64,000 nucleotides of DNA from a virus: IMG/VR virus record IMGVR_UViG_3300046616_000314, positions 1 through 64,000 of that record; one strand, written 5' to 3'. Shown one piece after another: positions 22,340-29,861 of the stretch (within the stretch, counting starts at the first letter, position 1; each line of letters opens with the position of its first letter). A program made the translations under genes and the position numbers. The notes beneath the pieces are model-generated. The model had not been told where the DNA came from and searched no databases. It saw only the letters and a list, made by a program, of their open reading frames with translations.

Positions 22340-22807
22340 ATGACAAATATTCCTCAACAAATTGATGATGTTCGATATTGCGTTCTAGATTATAGCAATA
22401 GTGCTGACGTAGATTTCTGGTTTCCTCCGCTGATTTTCATTGACGAGTACACCCGACCTTCTGCCGATTTGCAAATTGGTCCGTTTCGTGTACAAATCCC
22501 GATGGATTGGTCTATCGTGATTGCTGACAAGGATTTGGGCAACCTAGAAATTATCGAACTTAAGAAACTGAATGACCGGGAATTCGAGGCGTTCGTTCTC
22601 AATCCGATCAACGGTTACGCCCCTCGGTTCTTGGACATTTCAATCCAGAACACCTTCCCAGATGTTGCGTGGTCAACACCAAAGCTCAAGCGTGGTCATA
22701 TCCTGGCTGTTCCCTTGAACGATGACCCGCAACCCTTGTGTGCGTATTTCGTAAAAGAAACCAACAAGTTACCCGAAGTGCTTGATATTTCAAAGGTGTT
22801 TGCATGA
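22340..22807 (+). CDS. Conserved T4-like phage protein of unknown function, 155 aa
   Basis: FIDEYTRPSADLQIGPFRVQ, PMDWSIVIADKDLGNLEIIE, PKLKRGHILAVPLNDDPQPL and CAYFVKETNKLPEVLDISK. From memory, proteins with this series (D-E-Y/F, P-x-x-W-S-I-x-x-x-D, K-x-G-H-x-L-A-V-P-L, C-x-Y-F-V-K-E) occur in T4-like phages, including cyanophages, without assigned function. Mixed beta. An ATGA overlap joins it to the tiny gene that follows. Confidence 0.75.
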   Translation: MTNIPQQIDDVRYCVLDYSNSADVDFWFPPLIFIDEYTRPSADLQIGPFRVQIPMDWSIVIADKDLGNLEIIELKKLNDREFEAFVLNPINGYAPRFLDISIQNTFPDVAWSTPKLKRGHILAVPLNDDPQPLCAYFVKETNKLPEVLDISKVFA

Positions 22808-22896
22808 TTGAAGAACCCGATTTGGAACCAGAGAGTCAGCCGGAAGCCCCGGAAGACACAGATGATGAAGAACATATTGTACGTGGTGAAGATTGA
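22804..22896 (+). CDS. Tiny acidic peptide, 30 aa
   Basis: MIEEPDLEPESQPEAPEDTD, then DEEHIVRGED. More than half of the residues are D, E or P. It is flanked by ATGA and TGATG junctions, so it is probably translated, possibly as a linker ORF for coupling. Confidence 0.5.
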   Translation: MIEEPDLEPESQPEAPEDTDDEEHIVRGED

Positions 22897-23519
22897 TGAG
22901 TAATAGACAACAAGTAGAACAAAAGCTTCAGAAGTATCTCGCGGCTCTAGGTCGCGGTGATATGAAGTCCTCGGGTCGTTTGGTCGCCGAAATGGTTCAT
23001 GACCTTCTGGCGATGATCGCTCCGGTCAATGGCATCGATCATGCGCTGTTTCCCGAAGAAGAAACCGCGAAACCCGAAGTCGTGGAATCGTTAAAGGACG
23101 CCACTGATTTTTATCGTGGCACGGCTTTCGATCCTGCTGAATTTTATGGCGATAAGACCCCGCCGAATGCAGTACCGCCATGCAAGCCCTGCGATCCTAC
23201 CAACGATAAGGGCATCTTCCGTGATCGCGTAAATGATCCGGTCGTTGCGGCTCTGTTGGATGAAACGATTGGTGATACCGCTACGGGTTTCACAACGGTT
23301 CGACGCCCGGCAAGCATGAAGGTCATCAAGCGTACGAAGCTTGAAGAAACTATTGAAAAGCCGAAGGGGAAGCCCGGTCGTAAGCCGAAGGATTTGACCG
23401 CCCGTGGTGGGTTGTCAAAGCAAGGCGTCAACGATGCGGTGAGTAAGATCAAAGAGCGTCCCGCGCCACCGGCTCCCCTGAAGCCGAGAGCTAAGCCCGG
23501 TCGCAAGCCCAAAGCGTAA
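22896..23519 (+). CDS. DNA-binding protein candidate with two AT-hook motifs, 207 aa
   Basis: The N-terminal 55 residues are helical (QKYLAALGRGDMKSSGRLVA). The C-terminal third carries GKPGRKPKD and AKPGRKPKA, both of the P-G-R-K-P form of the AT-hook that binds the minor groove of AT-rich DNA, in a K/P-rich setting. A role in phage chromosome binding or transcription is inferred. Start 22896 in TGATG; TTG 22893 is less likely. Confidence 0.7.
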   Translation: MSNRQQVEQKLQKYLAALGRGDMKSSGRLVAEMVHDLLAMIAPVNGIDHALFPEEETAKPEVVESLKDATDFYRGTAFDPAEFYGDKTPPNAVPPCKPCDPTNDKGIFRDRVNDPVVAALLDETIGDTATGFTTVRRPASMKVIKRTKLEETIEKPKGKPGRKPKDLTARGGLSKQGVNDAVSKIKERPAPPAPLKPRAKPGRKPKA

Positions 23520-23522
23520 AAT

Positions 23523-23563
23523 CTAAGCCCCGTAAGCAAACAAAACACGCTTACGGGGCTTAG
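23523..23563. terminator. 15-bp perfect hairpin after the AT-hook gene
   Basis: CTAAGCCCCGTAAGC (23523-23537) and GCTTACGGGGCTTAG (23549-23563) with an 11-base A-rich loop. There is no U tract on the plus strand, so it is an imperfect terminator or a stabilising or processing hairpin. Confidence 0.6.
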
Positions 23564-23599
23564 GAGCAAACCTTAGTGGGGAGACACTACAGGAAAATT

Positions 23600-23628
23600 T
23601 TGACTCTCTGTCTACCTGTATTTATAAT
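23600..23628 (+). promoter_or_regulatory. Promoter for the 23662 operon
   Basis: TTGACT (23600-23605), 17-base spacer, TATAAT (23623-23628). Read on the other strand, the same bases give TATAAATA, but no leftward gene follows. Confidence 0.6.
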
Positions 23629-23661
23629 GGTCTCCATACTATAGACATTTAAGAGCGTATT

Positions 23662-24180
23662 GTGGCTGATTACAAGCTAGACATTTTCGAAACCCTACGG
23701 GCAATCGACAATCGGAATAAAGACTTCTATTCCAACCTGAGTGAAGATGAACAAAAGGGTTTCGCGCCCCCTGTCGTCCTACGATGGGCAAGTTCAACCA
23801 CCAATGAGACGGCGGAATTTTATCTGTCTGTCGTCAACGAGCGGGCGAATATCAATTTCTGGGATATCGCCGGGCACCCTGAACTTCAGTATAAATTACT
23901 AGCAGCCTCCGGTTATGGACGCCGCCAAGGACATCAGTGGATTCCTAATCCGGGTGCTAAACGCAAGTCGGACAAGGTTCGCTCATTCCTGGCAGAGTTT
24001 TGGACGGATGCGAATGATATGGAATTGGACCTGATTTTAGGGCAATATACATATGATACATTTGTTGAATTTGTTGAGTCTAGCGGGTGTACGCCGCAAC
24101 GTGAAAAAGAGATTTTAGAAGCATATGGCAAGCTCGTCGGAAAACCCAAAGGCAAAAGCAAAGGCAAAGCCAAAAAGTAA
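23662..24180 (+). CDS. Possible clamp-loader small subunit (gp62-like), 172 aa
   Basis: GTG start. LDIFETLRAIDNRNKDFYSN, FAPPVVLRWASSTTNETAEF, YLSVVNERANINFWDIAGHP and ELQYKLLAASGYGRRQGHQW follow the layout I remember for gp62 of T4-like phages: start helix, P-x-V-x-x-R-x-x-S, N-E-x-N, QY-x-L-L-x-x-x-x-x-K/R-x-x-x-W. The end is lysine/glycine-rich (GKPKGKSKGKAKK). The large subunit gp44 and the clamp gp45 are not in this window. The assignment is tentative. Confidence 0.7.
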   Translation: MADYKLDIFETLRAIDNRNKDFYSNLSEDEQKGFAPPVVLRWASSTTNETAEFYLSVVNERANINFWDIAGHPELQYKLLAASGYGRRQGHQWIPNPGAKRKSDKVRSFLAEFWTDANDMELDLILGQYTYDTFVEFVESSGCTPQREKEILEAYGKLVGKPKGKSKGKAKK

Positions 24181-24865
24181 GCCTCAGTTCAAATGTGACT
24201 TTTGCGAAAAGAGTTACGTTCAAGAGGCGATCTTTCTGACCCATACCTGTACGCAGAAATTGCGCTACATGGATAAGGATAGCAAAGCTTCGCGATTTGG
24301 TCTGATGACCTTCAAGAAATTCTATGCGTCGAACTATATTCAACGCGAAGAGAAGAATATTTTCGAGTTTGTTAAAAGCAGTTATTACAACGATTTTCTC
24401 AACTTCGGTAAATATCTCTGCGATATCAACGCCGTGAACCCACAAGCTTTTGTCGATCACGTCGTCAAAAGCGGATTGGGCATTAAGAAATGGACTTCAC
24501 CGGCACTCTACGAAACCTATGTTCGGGACTTGAACAAGCGGGAATCGATGGATGCGGCGGTGGAGCGCAACGTTTACTTGATGATGCAATGGGCTGATGA
24601 GAATGGTGAGGAAATGACTGATTTCTTTAAGAAAGTCAGCACCAACCAAGCTGTTCTCTGGATTCGCGCAGGGCGTATCAGCCCGTGGGTTCTTTACACA
24701 ACCCCGGCTGCTGCTGATCTGGTCACTCGGTTCTCTGAAGAACAATTGGACTTGATCAAAGGATACGTTGACCAAGGGTTCTGGCGTCTCAAGTTCGCCC
24801 GAAACCAACAAGACTATAACGTAGCCAAGAATGTGATGGCTGGATTGGGATTTAGGGATGAATGA
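24125..24865 (+). CDS. Zinc-finger protein conserved in T4-like phages, 246 aa
   Basis: A lysine-rich start overlapping the preceding gene by 56 bases, then FKCDFCEKSYVQEAIFLTHT-C at about 23-43, giving C-x2-C-x12-H-x-C, a C2H2/C3H-type finger. The rest is helical and W-rich (YNDFLNFGKYLCDINAVNPQ, GRISPWVLYTTPAAADLVTR). Proteins of this form occur in T4-like phages by memory, function unknown. The neighbouring replication genes suggest a nucleic-acid role. Confidence 0.72.
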   Translation: MASSSENPKAKAKAKPKSKPQFKCDFCEKSYVQEAIFLTHTCTQKLRYMDKDSKASRFGLMTFKKFYASNYIQREEKNIFEFVKSSYYNDFLNFGKYLCDINAVNPQAFVDHVVKSGLGIKKWTSPALYETYVRDLNKRESMDAAVERNVYLMMQWADENGEEMTDFFKKVSTNQAVLWIRAGRISPWVLYTTPAAADLVTRFSEEQLDLIKGYVDQGFWRLKFARNQQDYNVAKNVMAGLGFRDE

Positions 24866-25187
24866 TTTTGTTAGTGCGATGTACGCGCACGATGAGGAAG
24901 AGGAAGATTTCAACGAGGACGAGACTTTGGCACCGGTATTGAACCGCAAGCCAGAGCTTGAAATGCGTCAAAAGACTGCGGTGATCCCGGTCGGTGACAA
25001 GCAAGTTGAAGTGCCAAATTTGGCTTATGTTCGCACGCTGGAAATTCAGAACAGTGAGCAAGCCAGAGATATTAAGCGTCTAGAAACACAACTAACTGCT
25101 ATTCGGATCACGCTACGCAACTTGGTCAAGACTGTTGAAAATCAAGGGCGCGAACTAGATAATAAGATGAACATGAGAGACCTATGA
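24858..25187 (+). CDS. Coiled-coil protein, 109 aa
   Basis: Acidic N-terminus (AHDEEEEDFNEDETLAPVLN), then RTLEIQNSEQARDIKRLETQ and LRNLVKTVENQGRELDNKMN with heptad spacing of L and V over residues 60-105. It starts eight bases inside the previous gene and ends four bases inside the next. Confidence 0.7.
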   Translation: MNDFVSAMYAHDEEEEDFNEDETLAPVLNRKPELEMRQKTAVIPVGDKQVEVPNLAYVRTLEIQNSEQARDIKRLETQLTAIRITLRNLVKTVENQGRELDNKMNMRDL

Positions 25188-25642
25188 CATCAACTGTTGT
25201 TGTAAATGATTTTGCTTCTGATCGTCAGTTCACATTAATTTTCAACGATACGGACTTCACCCGCGCCAACGAGTTTTGGGATCAAGAAGACAAGTTACTA
25301 AACGATCTTCAATCCGAGCCGTATTTCAAGGGTAAGCTGAAATGGAGCGATCTCGATCCGACCCATTTCCAATTGATGCTCTTGCGTGTGCTGACCAAGG
25401 TCAACAAGCTTCAACCCGATGAACGGGGTGATCTAGATCATCCGGTTATGATGGGTTTGACCTTTCTGCTGACATCTTTGATTAAATGTTTGGAAATGCG
25501 AACGGGCTGTCAAGTCGAACTGCTGAAACTGCAACGACTGTCGGATACTGACATTTTGTATGATTTTGCTGCTAGCTTGAATATGCGTCTGGATAACCCT
25601 TCGGCTCCAACCGGTATTCGGGTTATTGTTGATAACACTTAA
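25184..25642 (+). CDS. Protein of unknown function, 152 aa
   Basis: MTSTVVVNDFASDRQFTLIF, then WSDLDPTHFQLMLLRVLTKV and MMGLTFLLTSLIKCLEMRTG. Mostly helical with a hydrophobic centre. Fully coupled to both neighbours (ATGA before, shared A after). Confidence 0.7.
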   Translation: MTSTVVVNDFASDRQFTLIFNDTDFTRANEFWDQEDKLLNDLQSEPYFKGKLKWSDLDPTHFQLMLLRVLTKVNKLQPDERGDLDHPVMMGLTFLLTSLIKCLEMRTGCQVELLKLQRLSDTDILYDFAASLNMRLDNPSAPTGIRVIVDNT

Positions 25643-26100
25643 TGTTCTCGGTAGCCTTTGATCACTATAAAATGCCAGCTACCATGGATTTTCTTCTCAA
25701 ATGGAATGAAGTCTATTGGGGTGAAATCGGCGAGCATTGGGATTATTTCATTGATGAAAAACAAAGTTCATACAGTCCTTTAACGTTTACGGTCTATTCG
25801 CAGCGCGCAGTTTTCCAATTCGATACCCAACGAAAAGCGGAAATTTTCGAGAAAAATTTTGGTTCTCGGCATCCGATTATGCCATACTCGGTGTATGAGG
25901 TTTTCGTAAACCCGGCTCAACGTGCTCGCCTGAACAATCGCTGGCTTGCCAAAAAGTGGCATCCCCAATCGGTGATGCTGGCATGTGTCGATGGAGAATA
26001 CCTCGATAAGATATCGGTAAAGGCATTCGACAGAGTATTAAATGTCGTGTTTCTAAGTACCGAAGAAGACGCCTATTATTTGAAGATGTTACATGGTTGA
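25642..26100 (+). CDS. KW-tail family protein in the replication block, 152 aa
   Basis: The end LNVVFLSTEEDAYYLKMLHG has the acidic half of the tail intact and LKML for FKLKW. The N-terminal 130 residues (DYFIDEKQSSYSPLTFTVYS) are unrelated to other members. The next gene starts inside the last codons (ATGGTTGA), the typical junction. Confidence 0.7.
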   Translation: MFSVAFDHYKMPATMDFLLKWNEVYWGEIGEHWDYFIDEKQSSYSPLTFTVYSQRAVFQFDTQRKAEIFEKNFGSRHPIMPYSVYEVFVNPAQRARLNNRWLAKKWHPQSVMLACVDGEYLDKISVKAFDRVLNVVFLSTEEDAYYLKMLHG

Positions 26101-26698
26101 CGTTACCACAGATATTGATATCGACTTTCTAGATCGTGAGAAAGCCCTAGAGGGTCTTTCTTACGTATCTGGAACCATCGAACAGCGCGGACATCGGGTC
26201 AAGCACGCCTCGGGTGTGTACTTCCAAGATATCCCAGTTGACCCGATCTCCAAGACGGCTGCTTACCTCTACGAGGAAGCCGAGAGCCTTGGATATTTCA
26301 AGATAGATTTTCTGAACAACAGCATTTACGCGGGCGTTCGGGATGAAGACCATCTTGAACAATTGATGCGTGAGCCGCCGTGGGAGTTATTCGAAAGTCC
26401 CGAAATCGTTTCGATGCTGTCGCAGATTCATAGCAGCTTCAACATCGTCAACACCATCAAGCCCAAGAGCTTCATGGACTTGGCTGTCATCCTGGCATTG
26501 ATCCGCCCTGGTAAACGTCATCTGTTGAGCCATCCGCGTCACGAGATTGACGCGGACATTTGGACCAAGGGTTCGGATGAATATTTCTTCAAAAAATCAC
26601 ACGCCGTCGCGTTCGCCGTATCCATCGGTGTCCAGCTTAATTTAATCATTGAACAAACCGGTCAAGATGTTGACGCGGAGAATATGCTATATGGGTAA
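26093..26698 (+). CDS. DnaE-like (DNA polymerase III alpha) fragment, 201 aa
   Basis: DIDIDFLDREKALEGL at 7-22 matches the D-x-D-x-D-F catalytic aspartate motif of bacterial replicative DnaE polymerases. Further DnaE-like pieces are HASGVYFQDIPVDPIS, LGYFKIDFLNNSIY and IKPKSFMDLAVILALIRPGK, then EYFFKKSHAVAFAVSIG. The protein is only 201 residues against more than 1,000 in DnaE and has no PHP or OB domain, so it is not a complete polymerase. From memory, similar short proteins occur in T4-like phages. The role is unknown. Confidence 0.7.
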   Translation: MVDVTTDIDIDFLDREKALEGLSYVSGTIEQRGHRVKHASGVYFQDIPVDPISKTAAYLYEEAESLGYFKIDFLNNSIYAGVRDEDHLEQLMREPPWELFESPEIVSMLSQIHSSFNIVNTIKPKSFMDLAVILALIRPGKRHLLSHPRHEIDADIWTKGSDEYFFKKSHAVAFAVSIGVQLNLIIEQTGQDVDAENMLYG

Positions 26699-27320
26699 GC
26701 TAGTTTTCGTAGATAAAGCGCATAGTATTTCCTATATGGAAGATACTAACATGGTGCAAACTGTACCCGTTATGTATCGCAACGTGATTGAACCTCGCCC
26801 CGGAGCGGAAGTGGTGATTCCGAAACTGCAACGCATGTGGCAAGTCGTTGACACCATGCAAACTGTTCACTCCTGGCATCGGATCGGAGCCACGGGAGCC
26901 ATGTCGGCGAATCGGCGCCCGTTGCAAGCCTACCATACGTCGGTCGCGGCATTGAGTACGGTTTTTTGGGACAACTACGAAGCCGAAAAGTTCATTGAAA
27001 TTTCGTGCTCTGATACCGTTTACATTCAAGAAAATGGACATGACCACGGGCGAACAAACCAACCATTGACGATGTATTGTTCGGCACACGATTATTCCAT
27101 CATCGAAAAGCGTTGCCAGATCATGAAGGGATACTCGATATTCTTCAATGACAAGGTTCTTAAGGAAGATAAGGTTGCGGAATGGTGTGCTGCGACCTTG
27201 ACTGGGCGATACGATATTATCGATATGGGCTACAACATGAACCGATTATTCGTTGATAGCGACGAAGATACGGTTCATTGTAAGTTGAAATGGGAAAATC
27301 GTCCCGAAGCTGTTGCTTGA
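26691..27320 (+). CDS. KW-tail family protein with a 170-residue N-terminal part, 209 aa
   Basis: Starts at 26691 in an eight-base overlap with the DnaE-like gene. VLKEDKVAEWCAATLTGRYD has the W-C motif and LFVDSDEDTVHCKLKWENRP the tail, with a nine-residue extension. QENGHDHGRTNQPLTMYCSA and SAHDYSIIEKRCQIMKGYSI belong to the extra domain, which is not recognised. Confidence 0.72.
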   Translation: MGKLVFVDKAHSISYMEDTNMVQTVPVMYRNVIEPRPGAEVVIPKLQRMWQVVDTMQTVHSWHRIGATGAMSANRRPLQAYHTSVAALSTVFWDNYEAEKFIEISCSDTVYIQENGHDHGRTNQPLTMYCSAHDYSIIEKRCQIMKGYSIFFNDKVLKEDKVAEWCAATLTGRYDIIDMGYNMNRLFVDSDEDTVHCKLKWENRPEAVA

Positions 27321-27344
27321 CAATACTATAAAGTGTGTTATGCT
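27317..27344 (+). promoter_or_regulatory. Promoter for the 27371 operon
   Basis: TTGACA (27317-27322), 16-base spacer, TATGCT (27339-27344). The -35 box overlaps the stop of the previous gene. Confidence 0.62.
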
Positions 27345-27370
27345 GATCAAGAATTGTTTTGGAGATTTTC

Positions 27371-27934
27371 ATGACGCTTGCGCTGACAACTCTTTCGTAT
27401 AAGTACGAAATGCCGTTCGACGTATTTCAGCGCGTCCTCCGCGAGGAAGTGAATGGAGATCGCAACGTGAAGCTGGCTGACAAGCTTTACGCTATCGAAG
27501 GTGTGTGCGGCGTGGAATTCAATCACGCCACCATGCCCAACGTTTGTTTCTCGGTCAGCGAGCAAGATGACGTTCTGCTGAAGACCATTACCGAAATCAT
27601 CAATCGTCACGTTATCGAAGAACCCAAGGGCGAGAGCTTCGATGCGCTGCTGAAGCGCGCCGGGATGAACGAATATACCGGCACCACCGGCATCACCCGT
27701 TCCACCGACAGCACGTATCGGATCGGCGTTGGTCGTTCGCTTTCGAGCGATTGGAGCGACACCGTTGGAGTCTCGTTCATGGATGAACAAAACCCCAACC
27801 AAGGTTGGCGATACGCGCATTTCTCGCCTGCGCGTGCGCGCGTGATCGCTCACCATTTGATCGCTGCGGCTGAACGCCTGGAACAGAGTGATCCGGGTAT
27901 GCGGTGTATCGATAATGGCGGCGATCCAGCATGA
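27371..27934 (+). CDS. Protein of unknown function, 187 aa
   Basis: MTLALTTLSYKYEMPFDVFQ, YAIEGVCGVEFNHATMPNVC, GITRSTDSTYRIGVGRSLSS and HFSPARARVIAHHLIAAAER. GGAG lies seven bases before ATG 27371. The leader TTGTTTTGGAGATTTTCATG is nearly the same as that of the 17691 gene. No domain is recognised. Confidence 0.7.
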   Translation: MTLALTTLSYKYEMPFDVFQRVLREEVNGDRNVKLADKLYAIEGVCGVEFNHATMPNVCFSVSEQDDVLLKTITEIINRHVIEEPKGESFDALLKRAGMNEYTGTTGITRSTDSTYRIGVGRSLSSDWSDTVGVSFMDEQNPNQGWRYAHFSPARARVIAHHLIAAAERLEQSDPGMRCIDNGGDPA

Positions 27935-28107
27935 GAAAATTTATCGCAAATGTCGTTGGTCTGTGTGCCCTGGCTTGCGTGGGAACCCTGGACTATTTTT
28001 GGTTCAAGCAAGTCGGCGCCGAAGGGCTCGTTAATATCGCCATCGTGACCGCCTTGGCTCTTATGGTGATTTGGAACGTCGTCAGTGACCACAAAAAACA
28101 AGTATAG
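27931..28107 (+). CDS. Small membrane protein, two helices, 58 aa
   Basis: MRKFIANVVGLCALACVGTL and LVNIAIVTALALMVIWNVV form two hydrophobic segments joined by DYFWFKQVGAEG. ATGA overlap with the previous gene; the next gene starts 23 bases before its stop. Confidence 0.62.
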   Translation: MRKFIANVVGLCALACVGTLDYFWFKQVGAEGLVNIAIVTALALMVIWNVVSDHKKQV

Positions 28108-28453
28108 GTTCATCAATCTCTTGGATATTACCAAGCGTAGTGGTGAAATTCACTACACCACGTTCAAGATGATTCCGAACGCTTACCGTTTCAAGTCGAA
28201 CGGGACAAGCGCGGAAATCAATGAACGTATGATCGCCATGGCGGCGTACTGTCGCAAGTTTGAATGCCGATGGGCTTTCTCTCGCGAACAGGAAGAAGGC
28301 AGCACATATACGTTTGCACATATCCGTATGGCGTTGGCTCGTAAGGCTGGCGTCCCGTATGTGCCGCCAAAGACTGATTGGCTATTCTTCGCTTTCGACA
28401 ACGAAGATTATGCCGCGCAATTCAAGCTGCGATTCAGTGATTGGCTTGAATAA
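28085..28453 (+). CDS. KW-tail family protein, 122 aa
   Basis: GTG start. Tail FFAFDNEDYAAQFKLRFSDW plus LE. The body is basic (KSNGTSAEINERMIAMAAYC). Last gene of the operon. Confidence 0.72.
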   Translation: MTTKNKYRFINLLDITKRSGEIHYTTFKMIPNAYRFKSNGTSAEINERMIAMAAYCRKFECRWAFSREQEEGSTYTFAHIRMALARKAGVPYVPPKTDWLFFAFDNEDYAAQFKLRFSDWLE

Positions 28454-28738
28454 TTACTGAACGTATTTCGACAGTTTGAACATCATAGCATTGTCTTCAC
28501 CGACAACAACGATGCCGCGATCAACTTCCTCGCCAAGATCATATCGGCTACCGCTCTTAACGAGCCAACGATTGCCGCCGTAGTACCAATCGTTGCCGCA
28601 AAGATTTTCGAGGAATTCTTCGTGCGGATATACTGTACTGCAATCCCACCGATAGTCTCGGACCCACGACGTATCCATCAAAAAGATGAAGCGTTCACCT
28701 TCTTGCTTATGGAATACGATCTGTTTGGGAGACGCCAT
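28454..28738 (-). CDS. KW-tail family protein, 94 aa
   Basis: MASPKQIVFHKQEGERFIFL start with GAAAGGA upstream, EEFLENLCGNDWYYGGNRWL core, and tail GIVVVGEDNAMMFKLSKYVQ. It converges with the 28085 gene with no space between the stops. Confidence 0.7.
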   Translation of the reverse strand: MASPKQIVFHKQEGERFIFLMDTSWVRDYRWDCSTVYPHEEFLENLCGNDWYYGGNRWLVKSGSRYDLGEEVDRGIVVVGEDNAMMFKLSKYVQ

Positions 28739-28841
28739 GGGATATCCTTTCAATCAATACTGAAGAATACCACATTTATGCTTGATGTCAAATCTGAACG
28801 AAATTTCATCAAACACGGTTAAAAAATGTACGACGAGATTA

Positions 28842-28870
28842 TTGACATCGGTATAGGGACACCCTATATA
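28842..28870 (+). promoter_or_regulatory. Promoter of the outer-membrane protein gene
   Basis: TTGACA (28842-28847), 17-base spacer, TATATA (28865-28870), leaving a leader of about 90 bases before ATG 28969. The rest of the 230 bases between the flanking genes shows nothing else. Confidence 0.55.
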
Positions 28871-28968
28871 TACATCATCAGGGAATGAGTGGTGTTCCCG
28901 TTAGTAAATTCTAAGAAGTCATTTGACGCACTACTTTTTGTGTAAAAATAAGAAAGTTACCTCCCTAA

Positions 28969-29499
28969 ATGAAGTCTCTCGCTATTGCCGCTCTCGCGGC
29001 TCTTTCTGTTGCCGCTGTTGCGGCTCCTGCCCTGGCTGCTACCGATTACGTTCAAGCGCAAGCTGGCGTCGGTTTCCAAGCCAACCGTGATAACGGTGAA
29101 GCCTATTCGGTCGCGGTCGGTCACGATTTCGGCACTGTCCGTGCTGAAGCCGAAGTGGTTGCTCTGCGCGGTCTGAACGACCCGAAGTTGGGTGATACCC
29201 AATCGAATCTGGCAAACATCAACGTGTACGTTGAGCCGGTCACTGTCTACGGCGTCACCCCGTTCGTCGGTGCTGGCGTTGGCTACGGTTCGCTGTTCGA
29301 CCGTGGTGTCAAGGGCGACCGTAATGGCGTCGTGTTCAACGCTTCGGCTGGTGCGACTTACCCGCTGACTGACAAGCTGACGCTGGTCGGTACTGCGCGT
29401 TATTTCATCGCCAACGACGTTGATTACGTCAAGACGCGCGGCACGCTGGACAACTACAAGGCTTCGGCTCTGACCGTTGGTCTCCGTTACAACTTCTAA
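28969..29499 (+). CDS. Outer-membrane beta-barrel protein, 176 aa
   Basis: A clear Sec signal peptide, MKSLAIAALAALSVAAVAAP then ALA before cleavage at about residue 23. The mature part alternates polar and hydrophobic residues in about eight strands, with glycine-rich turns (GVTPFVGAGVGYGSLF, YPLTDKLTLVGTARYF), and ends LTVGLRYNF with the C-terminal phenylalanine needed for barrel assembly. It has the size of an OmpA/OmpW-like small barrel. Own promoter and terminator. A phage-coded barrel might mask or replace a receptor; that role is inferred. Confidence 0.85.
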   Translation: MKSLAIAALAALSVAAVAAPALAATDYVQAQAGVGFQANRDNGEAYSVAVGHDFGTVRAEAEVVALRGLNDPKLGDTQSNLANINVYVEPVTVYGVTPFVGAGVGYGSLFDRGVKGDRNGVVFNASAGATYPLTDKLTLVGTARYFIANDVDYVKTRGTLDNYKASALTVGLRYNF

Positions 29500-29525
29500 T
29501 TCGTCTCCGAATTAGGACCAAGAGA

Positions 29526-29553
29526 AGCGGGGCAGAAATGTCCCGCTTTTTTG
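29526..29553 (+). terminator. Terminator of the outer-membrane protein gene
   Basis: AGCGGGGCA-GAAA-TGTCCCGCT stem-loop followed by six T. Confidence 0.85.
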
Positions 29554-29558
29554 TTTTA

Positions 29559-29587
29559 TTGACAGGAAACTCTTAAATAAGTAAAGT
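29559..29587 (+). promoter_or_regulatory. Promoter of the ArfA-like gene
   Basis: TTGACA (29559-29564), 17-base spacer, TAAAGT (29582-29587). AGGAGAA lies before ATG 29613. Confidence 0.6.
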
Positions 29588-29612
29588 GGAAATTCAATAG
29601 GAGAAAAAGGTT

Positions 29613-29861
29613 ATGAAGTCCAAAATTCCCAAGTCTAGAAATCCTGTGGCGAAAGCTCTGCGGTCTCCGCATCTGGCTCCCAAATCGTTTACCGCCCAAA
29701 AGGGCAAGGGAAGTTATTCCCGCAAGAGCCGGAATGGTGAAAAGCCTTCCGGCTCTTATCATATCTGGGTCCAGTCAAATTTTTGGATGCCATGGGCTTC
29801 GTATATGTCCCGAACCGTAATGATCACGCCATTGTCTTTCGTAACCCATTTCGGATTGTAA
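29613..29861 (+). CDS. arfA: ArfA-like alternative ribosome-rescue factor
   Basis: Residues 10-38 (NPVAKALRSPHLAPKSFT, then AQKGKGSYSRK) follow the ArfA pattern N-A/P-x-x-A-L-x-x-P...K-G-K-G-S-Y-x-R-K. ArfA binds ribosomes stalled at the end of a message without a stop codon and recruits RF2. In bacteria the arfA message carries a hairpin near the end of its frame that yields a stop-less mRNA. Here a perfect 11-bp inverted repeat spans codons 38-49 (29724-29757). The nominal stop at 29861 lies beyond it, antisense to the 29759 gene, so the working protein probably ends at the hairpin, at about 40-50 residues. Confidence 0.7.
   Translation: MKSKIPKSRNPVAKALRSPHLAPKSFTAQKGKGSYSRKSRNGEKPSGSYHIWVQSNFWMPWASYMSRTVMITPLSFVTHFGL
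29724..29757. terminator. Intragenic hairpin in the ArfA-like gene
   Basis: AAGAGCCGGAA (29724-29734), 12-base loop, TTCCGGCTCTT (29747-29757). No U tract follows on either strand. Its place matches the RNase III site or terminator inside bacterial arfA. It also lies one base past the stop of the convergent gene. Confidence 0.65.

Noticed and set aside
23608-23630. Leftward late promoter TATAAATA
   Set aside because: No leftward gene follows; the same bases form a good rightward -10 box.
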